Below, one piece after another: positions 22,407-30,407 of a DNA stretch of 64,000 bases (its first letter is position 1; each line of letters begins with the position of its first letter). The translations under genes and the position numbers were made by a program. The notes under the pieces were generated by a model, which was not told where the DNA came from, did not search any database, and worked only from the letters and a program-made list of their open reading frames with translations. Source of the stretch: Variovorax sp. CF079 (GTDB lineage: Bacteria > Pseudomonadota > Gammaproteobacteria > Burkholderiales > Burkholderiaceae_C); the NCBI RefSeq assembly GCF_900101545.1, contig NZ_FMZU01000009.1:62001-126000 (forward strand), in the 5' to 3' direction.

Positions 22407-22431
22407 AGGCCGGCCTGCGCGGGCAGTGTTC

Positions 22432-24417
22432 TCAGCCCTTCTGCAGCATCTCGATCGCCACGGCGAGCGCGCCCGGCTTGCCAGAGAGCACCAGCGTGTC
22501 GCCGTCCGCCAGCACCGTGTCGTCGCGCGCCTCCTCGGCCTTGCCGTCGCGCCGCCGCAAGCTGGCCACCCGTACGCCCACAGCCTGCAGTGCTGCCTGA
22601 TCCAGCGGCTGGCCCACCGCGCGCGCGCCGGCGGTGAGCGTGAAACTGTTGAGCCGCTCGTGGTCGAGCTCGTCGGCGTTGTCGTCGTCGGCGCCGTGGA
22701 AGTAGCCGCGCAGCAGGTTGTAGCGCGCGTCGCGCTGGTCCTGCACCACGCGGATCACGCGCCGCATGGGTACGCCGACCAGCGCCAGCGCGTGGCTTGC
22801 CAGCATCAGAGAGCCTTCGATCGCTTCGGGCACCACCTCGGTCGCGCCAGCGGCCTGCAGCTTTTCGAGATCGCGATCGTCCTGCGTGCGCACGATCACC
22901 GGCACCTGCGGCGCATGCGCGCGCGTGTTGGCCAGCACCTTGAGCGCGCCCGGCACGTCGAGATAAGTCACGACCACCGCGCTGGCGCGCGCCAGGCCGG
23001 CCGCCATCAGCGCCTGCAGCCGCGCCGCGTCGCCGAAGACCACCGAGTCGCCGGCCGCGGCGGCCTGGTGCACGCGATCCGGGTCCAGGTCCAGCGCCAA
23101 GTACGGGATGCCCTCGCGCTCCAGTACGCGCGCCAGGTTCTGCCCGCAGCGCCCATAGCCGCAGATGATGACGTGCTTCGCGGTGTTGATGGTCTTGCGC
23201 GCGATCGTCGTCATCTGCAACGACTGCTGCAGCCAGTCGCTCGCCACCAGCTTTCGCACGATGCGATTGCTGTACATGATGATGAAGGGCGTTGCGAGCA
23301 TCGACAGCACCATCGACGCGAGCACCGGGTTCGCGAGCCACGACGGCAAGAGCTCCTGACCCTGCGCCAGCGTCAGCAGCACGAAACCGAACTCGCCCGC
23401 CTGCGCAAGGTAGAGCCCGGTTCGCAGCGACACGCCGGCCGTCGCCCCGAGTACGCGCGCCAGCAACGTGACCAGAATCAGCTTGAAGGCCAGCGGCAAG
23501 ACGAGCAGCCCGGCGATCAGGGCCCATTGCTCCACCACGATGTGCCAGTCGAGCGACATGCCGATCGTGATGAAGAACAGCCCCAGCAGAACGTCGTGAA
23601 AGGGACGGATGTCGGTTTCGACCTGGTGCTTGAATTCGGTTTCCGACACCAGCATGCCGGCGACGAAGGCACCCAGCGCCAGGCTCAGGCCCGCAAGCTC
23701 GGTCAGCCACGCCAAGCCCAGCGTGACGAGCAGCAGGTTGAGCATGAACAGCTCTTCACTGCGCCGGCGCGCGACGATCGTGAGCCACCAGCGCATCACG
23801 CGCGGACCGCCGTAGAGCAGCACGCCGACCAAGAAGCTGGCCTTGAGCCAGGCGAAGGCGAGCGCCTTCAGCATCGTCTCCGGCGGCGCCCCGAGCGCCG
23901 GAATCAGCACCAGCAAGGGCACCACCGCGAGATCCTGGAACAGCAGCACGCCCATCACGCGCTTGCCATGTTCGCTCTCGAGTTCGAGCCGCTCGGCCAT
24001 CAGTTTCACGACGATCGCGGTGCTGCTCATGGTGAGCGCGCCCGAAAGCGCCAGCGCCGTCGGCCAGCCCAGGTGCCAGGCCGGCGGCAGCCAGGTGGCG
24101 AGCCACAACGCGCCCACCGTCGCGATCGCCATCGTCAGCATCACCTGGAGCAGTCCGAGGCCGAACACGTGCTTGCGCATGGCACGCAGCTTGGGCAGGT
24201 TGAACTCCAGCCCTATTACGAACATCAGGAAGACGACGCCGAACTCGCCCAGGTGCCGGATGCCCTCCGAGTTCTGCGCGAATGCCAGGGCGTGCGGTCC
24301 GATCAGCACGCCGGCCCCGAGGTAGCCGAGCATCGGCGGCAGCCTGAGGTACCGGCAGACGACCACGCCGATTACCGCAGCCAAGAGGTACATCAGCGTG
24401 AGATCGAACGAGGACAT
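22432..24417 (-). CDS. Kef-type monovalent cation:proton antiporter (CPA2) with RCK domain
   Basis: 661 residues. About 12-13 transmembrane segments cover residues 1-390, with the CPA2 hallmark GLEFNLPKLRAMRKHVFGLG and the antiporter core. A Rossmann TrkA-N domain follows (HVIICGYGRCGQNLARVLER, about 415-435, with LALDLDPD binding the nucleotide ribose), and a TrkA-C domain closes the protein (LTAGARAVGQPLDQAALQAVG). KefB/KefC relatives export K+ under glutathione-adduct control. No kefF/kefG-type partner is adjacent. It is divergent from kdsD with a 68-bp gap. Confidence 0.9.
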   Translation of the reverse strand: MSSFDLTLMYLLAAVIGVVVCRYLRLPPMLGYLGAGVLIGPHALAFAQNSEGIRHLGEFGVVFLMFVIGLEFNLPKLRAMRKHVFGLGLLQVMLTMAIATVGALWLATWLPPAWHLGWPTALALSGALTMSSTAIVVKLMAERLELESEHGKRVMGVLLFQDLAVVPLLVLIPALGAPPETMLKALAFAWLKASFLVGVLLYGGPRVMRWWLTIVARRRSEELFMLNLLLVTLGLAWLTELAGLSLALGAFVAGMLVSETEFKHQVETDIRPFHDVLLGLFFITIGMSLDWHIVVEQWALIAGLLVLPLAFKLILVTLLARVLGATAGVSLRTGLYLAQAGEFGFVLLTLAQGQELLPSWLANPVLASMVLSMLATPFIIMYSNRIVRKLVASDWLQQSLQMTTIARKTINTAKHVIICGYGRCGQNLARVLEREGIPYLALDLDPDRVHQAAAAGDSVVFGDAARLQALMAAGLARASAVVVTYLDVPGALKVLANTRAHAPQVPVIVRTQDDRDLEKLQAAGATEVVPEAIEGSLMLASHALALVGVPMRRVIRVVQDQRDARYNLLRGYFHGADDDNADELDHERLNSFTLTAGARAVGQPLDQAALQAVGVRVASLRRRDGKAEEARDDTVLADGDTLVLSGKPGALAVAIEMLQKG

Positions 24418-24485
24418 GGGCCGATGCTACTGAATGTGAACCCCTCAGTTCAGACTGGCGAAGCCTTGACCGATAAAATCCCGCG

Positions 24486-25487
24486 ATGAGCTCCCGCCCC
24501 GACCTGGCCTCTGCGGCCGAACCCGACGCGATGCTCGCGCGGGCGCGCATTACTTTCGATATCGAAGCAGAAGCCGTGCTCGGCCTCAAGCAGCGCGTGG
24601 GCGCGAGCTTCGTCGACGCCGTTCGAAAAATCCTCGAAGTGCGGGGCCGCGTGGTCGTCATGGGCATGGGCAAGAGCGGCCATGTCGGCCGCAAGATCGC
24701 GGCCACGCTCGCCTCGACCGGCACGCCGGCGATGTTCGTGCATCCGGCGGAAGCGAGCCACGGCGATCTCGGCATGATCAAGGCGGTCGACCTCGTGCTC
24801 GCGATTTCGAACAGCGGCGAAGTCGAGGAGCTCACCACCATCCTGCCCGTGGTCAAGCGCCAAGGCGTGCCGCTGATCGCGATCACCGGACGGGCCGACT
24901 CGACGCTGGCGCGCCATGCCGACATCGTGCTCGACAGCGGCGTCGAGAAAGAGGCTTGCCCGCTCAATCTGGCGCCCACCGCCAGCACCACCGCGCAGAT
25001 GGCGCTCGGTGACGCGCTCGCCGTCGCCTTGCTCGATGCGCGCGGCTTCGGCACCGAAGACTTCGCCCGTTCGCATCCGGGCGGCGCGCTCGGCCGCAAG
25101 CTGCTCACCCACGTGGGCGACGTCATGCGCTCCGGCGACGACGTGCCGCGCGTCGGGCCCGGCGCCAGCCTCAGCGAGATCATGCGCGAGATGAGTTCCA
25201 AGGGCCTCGGCGCGACGGCCGTGGTCGATCCCGATGGCCGCGCGATCGGCATCTTCACCGACGGCGATCTGCGCCGCCAGGTCGAGACCGGCGCGGACCT
25301 GCGCGCCATGACCGCGGCCGATGTGATGCATCGGGGCCCGCGCACGCTGCGTGCCGATGCGCTGGCGGCCGAGGCGGCCGAGCTGATGGAACAGCACCGC
25401 ATCACGAGCGTGCTGGTGGTCGACGCCGGCGGCATTCTGATCGGCGCGCTCAGCATCAACGACCTGATGCGCGCGAAAGTCATTTGA
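24486..25487 (+). CDS. kdsD: Arabinose-5-phosphate isomerase (KdsD/KpsF)
   Basis: 333 residues with an N-terminal SIS sugar isomerase domain (VVVMGMGKSGHVGRKIAATLASTG, HGDLGMI, ISNSGEVEEL) and two CBS domains (DVMRSGDDVPRVGPGASL; DVMHRGPRTLRADAL). It converts ribulose-5-P to arabinose-5-P, the first step to Kdo for LPS. It begins the kdsD-kdsC-lptC run, and its stop overlaps the kdsC start (TGATG). Confidence 0.95.
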   Translation: MSSRPDLASAAEPDAMLARARITFDIEAEAVLGLKQRVGASFVDAVRKILEVRGRVVVMGMGKSGHVGRKIAATLASTGTPAMFVHPAEASHGDLGMIKAVDLVLAISNSGEVEELTTILPVVKRQGVPLIAITGRADSTLARHADIVLDSGVEKEACPLNLAPTASTTAQMALGDALAVALLDARGFGTEDFARSHPGGALGRKLLTHVGDVMRSGDDVPRVGPGASLSEIMREMSSKGLGATAVVDPDGRAIGIFTDGDLRRQVETGADLRAMTAADVMHRGPRTLRADALAAEAAELMEQHRITSVLVVDAGGILIGALSINDLMRAKVI

Positions 25488-26035
25488 TGGCGCTCGAATT
25501 CAAGGCGGAGGCCTTGCTCGCCGCGCAGGACATCCGCGTCGCCTTCTTCGACGTCGACGGCGTGCTGACCGACGGCGGCGTCTACTTCAGCGAGCAGGGC
25601 GAAACCCTCAAGCGCTTCAGCATCCTCGACGGTTACGGCCTCAAGCTGCTGCGTGCCGCGGGCATCACGCCGGCGGTGATCACGGGGCGCGACTCGAAGC
25701 CGCTGCGCGTGCGCCTGCAGGCGCTGGGCATCGAGCACGTGCGCTACGGCACCGAAAGCAAGCTGCCGGCCGCCGAGGCCATGCTCGCAGCGCTCGGCCT
25801 CGACTGGATGCAGACCGCCGCCATCGGCGACGACTGGCCCGACCTGCCCGTGCTGACCCGCGCCGCATTCGCCGCCGCGCCTGCCAACGCCCATGCCGAG
25901 GTGCGCGCCATCGCGCACCACGTGACCGCGGCGCGCGGCGGCGAAGGTGCGGCGCGCGAATTCTGCGACCTGCTGCTCACGGCGGGCGGCCACTACCGGC
26001 GGCTGCTGGACGGCGCACGGGGCCCGGCGGCATGA
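25487..26035 (+). CDS. kdsC: 3-deoxy-manno-octulosonate-8-phosphatase
   Basis: 182-residue HAD-superfamily phosphatase of the small C0 type. Motif I is FFDVDGVLTDGG, motif II ITGRDS, and motif III/IV GDDWPDLPVLTRAAF. It hydrolyses Kdo-8-P to Kdo in the cytoplasm. ATG 25487 overlaps the kdsD stop by 1 bp. Its own stop overlaps lptC (ATGA). Confidence 0.95.
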   Translation: MALEFKAEALLAAQDIRVAFFDVDGVLTDGGVYFSEQGETLKRFSILDGYGLKLLRAAGITPAVITGRDSKPLRVRLQALGIEHVRYGTESKLPAAEAMLAALGLDWMQTAAIGDDWPDLPVLTRAAFAAAPANAHAEVRAIAHHVTAARGGEGAAREFCDLLLTAGGHYRRLLDGARGPAA

Positions 26036-26679
26036 AGGCGAAGGTAGTCTGGAATCTGCTGCGGAACGGCTTCGATCGCCTCACCATCTACCTGCCGATC
26101 ATCCTGACGGCCACGCTGGCTCTGGGTACCTATTGGCTGGTGCGCAACGCGCCGAAGCTGCTCGAGCCGGCGGCCAAGGAGGCGCCCAAGCACGAGCCCG
26201 ACTTTTTCATGCGCGGCTTCGTGATCAAGAATTTCCTGCCGAACGGCGAATTGCGCAGCGAGCTGTTCGGCACCGAAGGCCGACACTATCCGGACAACGA
26301 CACGATGGAGGTGGACCAGGTCCGGCTGCGCTCCGTTTCCCCCGAGGGACTGACGACCCGAGCGACCGCCAACCGTGGCTTGTCGAACGGCGACGGCAGC
26401 GAAATCCAGCTCTTCGGCAATGCGATCGTGGTGCGCGAAGCTGCCGTCTCGGCCGGCGGCAAGCCCATACCGCGCCTGGAATTCCGCGGCGAATTCCTGC
26501 ACGCCTTCCTGGACACGGAGCGCGTCAAGTCGCACAAGCCGGTCACCCTGATACGCGGTGCCGACCAGTTCACGGCCGACTCGCTGGACTACGACAACCT
26601 GACGGGCGTCGCCAACCTGCAGGGCCGCGTGCGAGGCCTGCTGATGCCTTCGGCGGCAGCGCCGGGGGCGAAGCATTGA
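26032..26679 (+). CDS. lptC: LPS export protein LptC
   Basis: 215 residues. One N-terminal transmembrane helix (LTIYLPIILTATLALGTYWLV, about 17-37) anchors a periplasmic LptC/OstA-like beta-jellyroll (EPDFFMRGFVIKNFLPNGEL, then beta strands to about 200). It relays LPS from LptB2FG to LptA. Overlaps kdsC by 4 bp. Usually lptA and lptB follow, but here a dehydrogenase starts within its stop codon. Confidence 0.93.
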   Translation: MKAKVVWNLLRNGFDRLTIYLPIILTATLALGTYWLVRNAPKLLEPAAKEAPKHEPDFFMRGFVIKNFLPNGELRSELFGTEGRHYPDNDTMEVDQVRLRSVSPEGLTTRATANRGLSNGDGSEIQLFGNAIVVREAAVSAGGKPIPRLEFRGEFLHAFLDTERVKSHKPVTLIRGADQFTADSLDYDNLTGVANLQGRVRGLLMPSAAAPGAKH

Positions 26680-27449
26680 CGCGGCTGGCTTTCATCACCG
26701 GTGCGTCGAGCGGCATCGGCCAGGCGCTGGCCGCGCGCTTCTACCAAGCTGGCTATAACCTCGCGCTGGTGGCGCGGCGCACGCCCGAGATCGAAAGCTG
26801 GGCCGGCTCCGCCAAGATCGATGCCCAGCGCTACCGGATCTACGGCGCAGACGTCGCGTGCATCGACAGCATCGTCGCAGCGGGCGCTGCTTGCATCGCG
26901 CACCAAGGTGTCCCGGATGTGGTGATCGCGAATGCCGGCATCAGTGTGGGCATCGACACCGAGGACCGCGGCGATCTCGACGTGCTCGCGCAGACATTTG
27001 CGATCAACAACGTCGGCCTGGCCGCGACCTTCCATCCCTTCATTGCCGCGATGAGGGCGCGCGGCAGCGGCCGGCTGGTCGGCATCGGCAGCGTCGCGTC
27101 GATTCGCGGCCTCCCCGGTCACGGCGCGTACTGCGCCAGCAAGGCGGGTGTGGTGGCCTACTGCGAGAGTTTGCGCGGTGAGCTGCGCGCCGGCGGCGTC
27201 AAGGTCGTCACCCTTTGCCCTGGCTACGTCGACACCCCGCTGACGCAAGGCAATCGCTACGGCATGCCCTTTCTGATGCGAGCCGACGACTTCGCCGATC
27301 GGGCCTTTCGTGCGATCGAGGCCGGCGCCAGCTACCGGGTGATTCCGTGGCAGATGGGTGTGGTCGCCAAGCTCATGCGCCTGCTGCCCAACGCCTTGTT
27401 CGACCGCGCGGTGCAGGGGCGCGGGCGCAAAAAGCGGCGTGGCGAATGA
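26676..27449 (+). CDS. Short-chain dehydrogenase/reductase
   Basis: 257 residues of the classical SDR fold: cofactor motif TGASSGIG (about residues 9-16), NAG block (VVIANAGISVG), catalytic Ser in IGSVASIRG, YCASK (Tyr and Lys of the active site) and CPGYVDTPLT. The R of VARRTP after strand 2 favours NADP(H). TTG 26676 overlaps the lptC stop (TTGA); no ATG is available before the cofactor motif, so this start is nearly forced. Substrate unknown. It sits in the place where lptA normally lies. Confidence 0.85.
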   Translation: MTRLAFITGASSGIGQALAARFYQAGYNLALVARRTPEIESWAGSAKIDAQRYRIYGADVACIDSIVAAGAACIAHQGVPDVVIANAGISVGIDTEDRGDLDVLAQTFAINNVGLAATFHPFIAAMRARGSGRLVGIGSVASIRGLPGHGAYCASKAGVVAYCESLRGELRAGGVKVVTLCPGYVDTPLTQGNRYGMPFLMRADDFADRAFRAIEAGASYRVIPWQMGVVAKLMRLLPNALFDRAVQGRGRKKRRGE

Positions 27450-27477
27450 GCCTGGAGCTGTCTGTCGCATCACCATC

Positions 27478-27504
27478 AAAAAAGGCTCCCGAGGGAGCCT
27501 TTCT
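27478..27504. terminator. Bidirectional terminator between the SDR and RNA-binding protein genes
   Basis: AGGCTCCC, loop GA, GGGAGCCT with an A-run on one side and TTCTTCT on the other; it can end transcription from both convergent genes. Confidence 0.8.
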
Positions 27505-27528
27505 TCTGCTGCTTGTGGGGCGCGGAAT

Positions 27529-28068
27529 TCAGTAGCCGCTGTTGCCACCGTTGCCGCCGCCACCACCACCGCCGCCGTAGCCGCCGCGACCACCGCCGCG
27601 CGGACCGGCGCCGTACGGGCTGCGGAAACCGCCATCGCCGCCGCCGCCACCGCTGCGGCCACCGCCGCCGTAACCACCGCCGCCGCCGCCGTAACCGCCG
27701 CCACCACCGCTGCGACCGCCGCCACCACCACCACCGTAGCCGCCACCGCCGCCGCCGCCGCCATATCCGCCGCCACCACCACCGCCGTAGCCGCCGCTGC
27801 GCGGCGGACGGGCTTCCATCGGGCGCGCTTCGTTCACGACGACGCTGCGGCCGCCCATGTCCTGGCCGTTCATGCCCTTGATGGCCGCTTGCGCTTCTGC
27901 ATCGCTGCCCATTTCAACAAATCCGAAGCCCTTGGAACGCGGGGGGCTGGAGTCGCGCTCCATCATGACCTTGGCGCTTGCCACGGTGCCGAACTGGCTG
28001 AAGGCGTTGTGGAGATCATCGTCGCGTGCCGAATAAGGCAGGTTACCGACGTACAGTTTGTTGCCCAT
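27529..28068 (-). CDS. Glycine-rich RRM RNA-binding protein
   Basis: 179 residues. One RRM (residues 1-80) has RNP2 LYVGNL and RNP1 KGFGFVEM with the aromatic residues that stack on RNA bases; the rest is a Gly/Tyr/Ser/Arg-rich low-complexity tail (GGYGGGGGG units, SGGGGDGGFRSPYG). Such bacterial glycine-rich RRM proteins are often cold-inducible RNA chaperones, and the tail could support condensation. ATG 28068 is used (a TTG lies one codon upstream). The leader region 28069-28200 may carry regulation but no box was recognised. Confidence 0.88.
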   Translation of the reverse strand: MGNKLYVGNLPYSARDDDLHNAFSQFGTVASAKVMMERDSSPPRSKGFGFVEMGSDAEAQAAIKGMNGQDMGGRSVVVNEARPMEARPPRSGGYGGGGGGGYGGGGGGGGYGGGGGGGRSGGGGGYGGGGGGYGGGGRSGGGGGDGGFRSPYGAGPRGGGRGGYGGGGGGGGNGGNSGY

Positions 28069-28284
28069 CAAGGGACTCCTATAAACACATCAAGAAAAGC
28101 GATGGAGTCCCGAGAGCACCACCCAAACGAAATCCGCCGAGTCGCGCGAAACTGACCGATCACCGAATCACCGCCCCGAAATCTGAAGGGAGGCTCGTGC
28201 ATTATGTGTGAAATGCTTCGAGCGCAAGTAGGAATTTGCCCGCAACCGCGCCGCGCTCGAAATTTTTCGAAAGCTAGCGCACGC

Positions 28285-28314
28285 TTACGAGCATCCTCGG
28301 TGCTGCACTACAAT
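28285..28314 (+). promoter_or_regulatory. Promoter of the Mn-riboswitch transcript
   Basis: TTACGA (28285-28290), 18-bp spacer, TACAAT (28309-28314). Transcription would start at about 28320, right at the 5' arm of the riboswitch. Confidence 0.5.
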
Positions 28315-28318
28315 CGTG

Positions 28319-28500
28319 CGGTCATTGGGGAGTAGCCGCCTTCCATCGCGAGAAGGGTTTGCGTCAACAGACTTGTCCTGCCCCGTGCAGGACATGGCGC
28401 AGGCAGTGTTCCACCTGGCGAGACCTTTGACCGTGCAACTTCGGATATGGCCGAAGGCGTTGCACGGTCAATTGCGTCCTCGTCCTTCGGCCCAAGGAAC
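28319..28500 (+). promoter_or_regulatory. yybP-ykoY (Mn2+) riboswitch
   Basis: Conserved core blocks of the class are present: GGGGAGTAGCC (about 28327-28337), GTCAACAGACTTG, and CCTGGCGAGACCTTTG (about 28413-28428). P1 can close by CGGTCA (28319-28324) with TGACCG (28428-28433). The 3' strand of P1 is also part of an 11-bp perfect hairpin, GACCGTGCAAC (28429-28439) with GTTGCACGGTC (28459-28469), so the two folds exclude each other. AAGGA (28494-28498), the likely Shine-Dalgarno, can be masked by TCCTT (28483-28487). I infer translational control, ON with Mn2+. Confidence 0.85.
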
Positions 28501-28509
28501 CCCTTTCTC

Positions 28510-29076
28510 GTGGAAGCTTTTCTCGTTGCGACCGGCGTGGTCGCGCTCGCCGAAATGGGCGACAAGACCCAATTGCTCTCGCTCGTGCTCGCCGCACGGT
28601 TCCGCAGGCCCTGGCCGATCGTGCTGGGGATCTTCACCGCGACCGTGCTGAACCACGCACTCGCGGGCGCGGTGGGCAACTGGGTCACGCACACGCTCGG
28701 GCCCAATGCGCTGCGCTGGATTCTGGGCGGCTCTTTCATCGCGATGGCGCTCTGGATGCTGATCCCCGACAAGCTCGACGAGGACGATATGCCGAAGGCT
28801 TCGCACTTCGGCGTGTTCGGCACCACCGTGACGGCCTTCTTTCTCGCCGAGATGGGCGACAAGACGCAGATCGCGACCGTCATGCTCGCCGCGCGCTACG
28901 TGAGCGCCTATGTCTGGGTGGTGCTGGGCACCACGTTCGGCATGATGCTGGCGAATGCGCCGGTCGTATGGCTCGGCGAGCGCATCGTGAAGCGCGTGCC
29001 GATCCGCCTGGTTCACGGCGTCTCCGCCGTGCTGTTCCTCATGCTCGGCGCCGCCGCGTTGATCGGCTGGGGCTGA
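28510..29076 (+). CDS. GDT1/UPF0016 (TMEM165-like) manganese exporter
   Basis: 188 residues with six hydrophobic segments in two homologous halves, each carrying the family motif E-x-G-D-K-T: ALAEMGDKTQLLSL and FLAEMGDKTQIATV. These acidic motifs form the cation path; bacterial members (MneA) export Mn2+. GTG 28510 (VEAFLVATGVVALAE) is preferred: it sits after AAGGA and matches the family N-terminus, while ATG 28447 lies inside the riboswitch hairpin. The upstream Mn riboswitch agrees with the function. Its 3' end carries the metX promoter. Confidence 0.87.
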   Translation: MEAFLVATGVVALAEMGDKTQLLSLVLAARFRRPWPIVLGIFTATVLNHALAGAVGNWVTHTLGPNALRWILGGSFIAMALWMLIPDKLDEDDMPKASHFGVFGTTVTAFFLAEMGDKTQIATVMLAARYVSAYVWVVLGTTFGMMLANAPVVWLGERIVKRVPIRLVHGVSAVLFLMLGAAALIGWG

Positions 29077-29088
29077 GCCGCATATACT
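29059..29088 (+). promoter_or_regulatory. Promoter of metX
   Basis: TTGATC (29059-29064), 18-bp spacer, TATACT (29083-29088). The start point would be about 29094, the first bases of the SAM-II element. Confidence 0.5.
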
Positions 29089-29092
29089 CGTC

Positions 29093-29147
29093 GGACGCGC
29101 CGATTTGCTCCAGCTTGCGGGCGCTTAACAAATGCAGCTAAAGACGG
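29093..29147 (+). promoter_or_regulatory. SAM-II riboswitch upstream of metX
   Basis: The element GACGCGCCGATTTG...GCTTGCGGGCGCTTAACAAATGCAGCTAAAGA follows the SAM-II consensus closely: P1 GCGCC (29097-29101) with GGCGC (29120-29124), the CGATTT segment in the loop, and the conserved AACAAATGCAGCTAAAG that forms the pseudoknot and SAM pocket. The class is known to repress met genes when SAM is bound. It sits directly before metX, which makes the assignment functionally consistent. Confidence 0.88.
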
Positions 29148-29153
29148 ATGCCG

Positions 29154-29187
29154 GACCCGGCTCGTTTTTGGCGAGGCCGGGTCTTTT
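29154..29187 (+). terminator. Terminator-like hairpin between SAM-II element and metX
   Basis: GACCCGGCTCG pairs with CGAGGCCGGGTC (one bulged G), loop about TTTTTGG, followed by TTTTT. It ends 6 bp before the metX ATG, so it would act as an attenuator if an antiterminator form exists. No strong Shine-Dalgarno is visible before metX. Confidence 0.7.
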
Positions 29188-29193
29188 TCATTC

Positions 29194-30348
29194 ATGTCGT
29201 TGGTCGTCTCCTCGCAATCGATGCCGTTCGCAGGCCCGCTGCCTCTCAGCAGCGGCGCATCGATTGCCAACTACATCTTGGCCTACGAAACCTACGGCAC
29301 GCTCAATGCCGAGCGCAGCAACGCGGTGCTCGTCTGCCATGCGCTGAACGCCTCGCACCATGTCGCGGGCGTCTACGCGGGCCAGGACAAGTCCGAGGGC
29401 TGGTGGGACAACATGATCGGCCCCGGCAAGCCGGTCGACACCGACCGCTTCTTCGTGATCGGCATCAACAACCTCGGCTCCTGTTTCGGCTCTACCGGAC
29501 CGATGCACGTCAACCCTGTGACCGGGCGCGTCTATGGCGCCGATTTCCCCGTGGTCACGGTCGAGGACTGGGTGCGGGCGCAGGCTGCACTGCTCGATGC
29601 GCTCGGCATTCGGACGCTCGCTGCGGTGATGGGCGGCAGCCTCGGCGGCATGCAGGCGCTGTCGTGGGCGCTGCAATACCCCGAGCGCGTGCGCCATGCG
29701 GTGGTGATCGCCAGCGCGCCCAGCCTGACGGCGCAGAACATCGCGTTCAACGAGGTCGCGCGCCGCGCCATCGTGACCGACCCCGACTTCAACGGCGGCC
29801 ACTTCTACGAGCACGGCGTGATCCCCAAGCGCGGCCTGCGCATCGCCCGCATGATCGGCCACATCACCTACCAGAGCGACGACCTCATGAACGAGAAGTT
29901 CGGTCGCGCGCTGCGCAGTGCGGTCGAGGGCGAAGTGTCGAGCGCGGACTTTCTCTACTCGACCCAGGAGGTCGAGTTCCAGATCGAAAGCTACCTGCGC
30001 TACAACGGCGACAAGTTCAGCGAGTACTTCGACGCCAACACCTACCTCCTGATCACGCGCGCGCTCGACTACTTCGATCCGGCGCGTGCGTATGGCGGCG
30101 ATCTGCGCGCCGCGCTGGCGCAGGCCACGGCCAAGTTCCTGCTCGTGAGCTTCAGCACCGACTGGCGCTTCGCGCCGGCGCGCAGCCGCGAGATCGTGAA
30201 GGCCCTGCTCGACAACCGCCGCAACGTGAGCTACGCGGAAATCGATGCGCCCCACGGACACGACGCCTTCCTGCTCGACGATGTGCGCTACATGAGCGTG
30301 GTGCGCTCCTACTTCGAGCGCATCGCGAAAGAGGGAGCGGCCGCATGA
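29194..30348 (+). CDS. metX: Homoserine O-acyltransferase MetX
   Basis: 384-residue alpha/beta-hydrolase-fold acyltransferase committing homoserine to methionine synthesis. Blocks: [30 protein letters not shown], the nucleophile elbow [10 protein letters not shown] (Ser149), DWRFAPARS near the catalytic Asp and [10 protein letters not shown] with the catalytic His. Many proteobacterial MetX enzymes use succinyl-CoA rather than acetyl-CoA; sequence inspection alone does not settle which. It is controlled by the SAM-II element and linked to metW through a 20-codon mini-ORF. Confidence 0.94.
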   Translation: MSLVVSSQSMPFAGPLPLSSGASIANYILAYETYGTLNAERSNAVLVCHALNASHHVAGVYAGQDKSEGWWDNMIGPGKPVDTDRFFVIGINNLGSCFGSTGPMHVNPVTGRVYGADFPVVTVEDWVRAQAALLDALGIRTLAAVMGGSLGGMQALSWALQYPERVRHAVVIASAPSLTAQNIAFNEVARRAIVTDPDFNGGHFYEHGVIPKRGLRIARMIGHITYQSDDLMNEKFGRALRSAVEGEVSSADFLYSTQEVEFQIESYLRYNGDKFSEYFDANTYLLITRALDYFDPARAYGGDLRAALAQATAKFLLVSFSTDWRFAPARSREIVKALLDNRRNVSYAEIDAPHGHDAFLLDDVRYMSVVRSYFERIAKEGAAA

Positions 30349-30407
30349 GCCACCGGGCCGTTCCCAAGGCGAATACCGTAGCGCGCAGCGCGGAGGTTTT
30401 CCAATGA
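30345..30407 (+). CDS. 20-codon mini-ORF linking metX and metW
   Basis: ATG 30345 overlaps the metX stop (ATGA) and the TGA at 30405-30407 overlaps the metW start (ATGA). It encodes [20 protein letters not shown]. The peptide itself looks unremarkable; the arrangement could carry terminating ribosomes from metX to metW. A ribosome-binding site for metW (GGAGG at 30392-30396) lies inside it. It may be only an accident of GC-rich sequence. Confidence 0.35.
   Translation: MSHRAVPKANTVARSAEVFQ

Noticed and set aside
27529..27835. Dense trinucleotide repeats that could suggest a repeat array
   Set aside because: They encode the Gly/Tyr/Ser-rich tail of the RRM protein in frame; no spacer-repeat structure as in CRISPR.
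28447..28509. ATG 28447 as start of the GDT1 exporter
   Set aside because: Codons fall in the riboswitch hairpin and the encoded 21 residues have no family match; GTG 28510 has AAGGA upstream and the right N-terminus.
29148..30407. Long frame starting in the metX leader, overlapping all of metX
   Set aside because: Out-of-frame shadow of metX; Arg-rich composition. Only its last 20 codons (30345-30407) are considered, as a mini-ORF.
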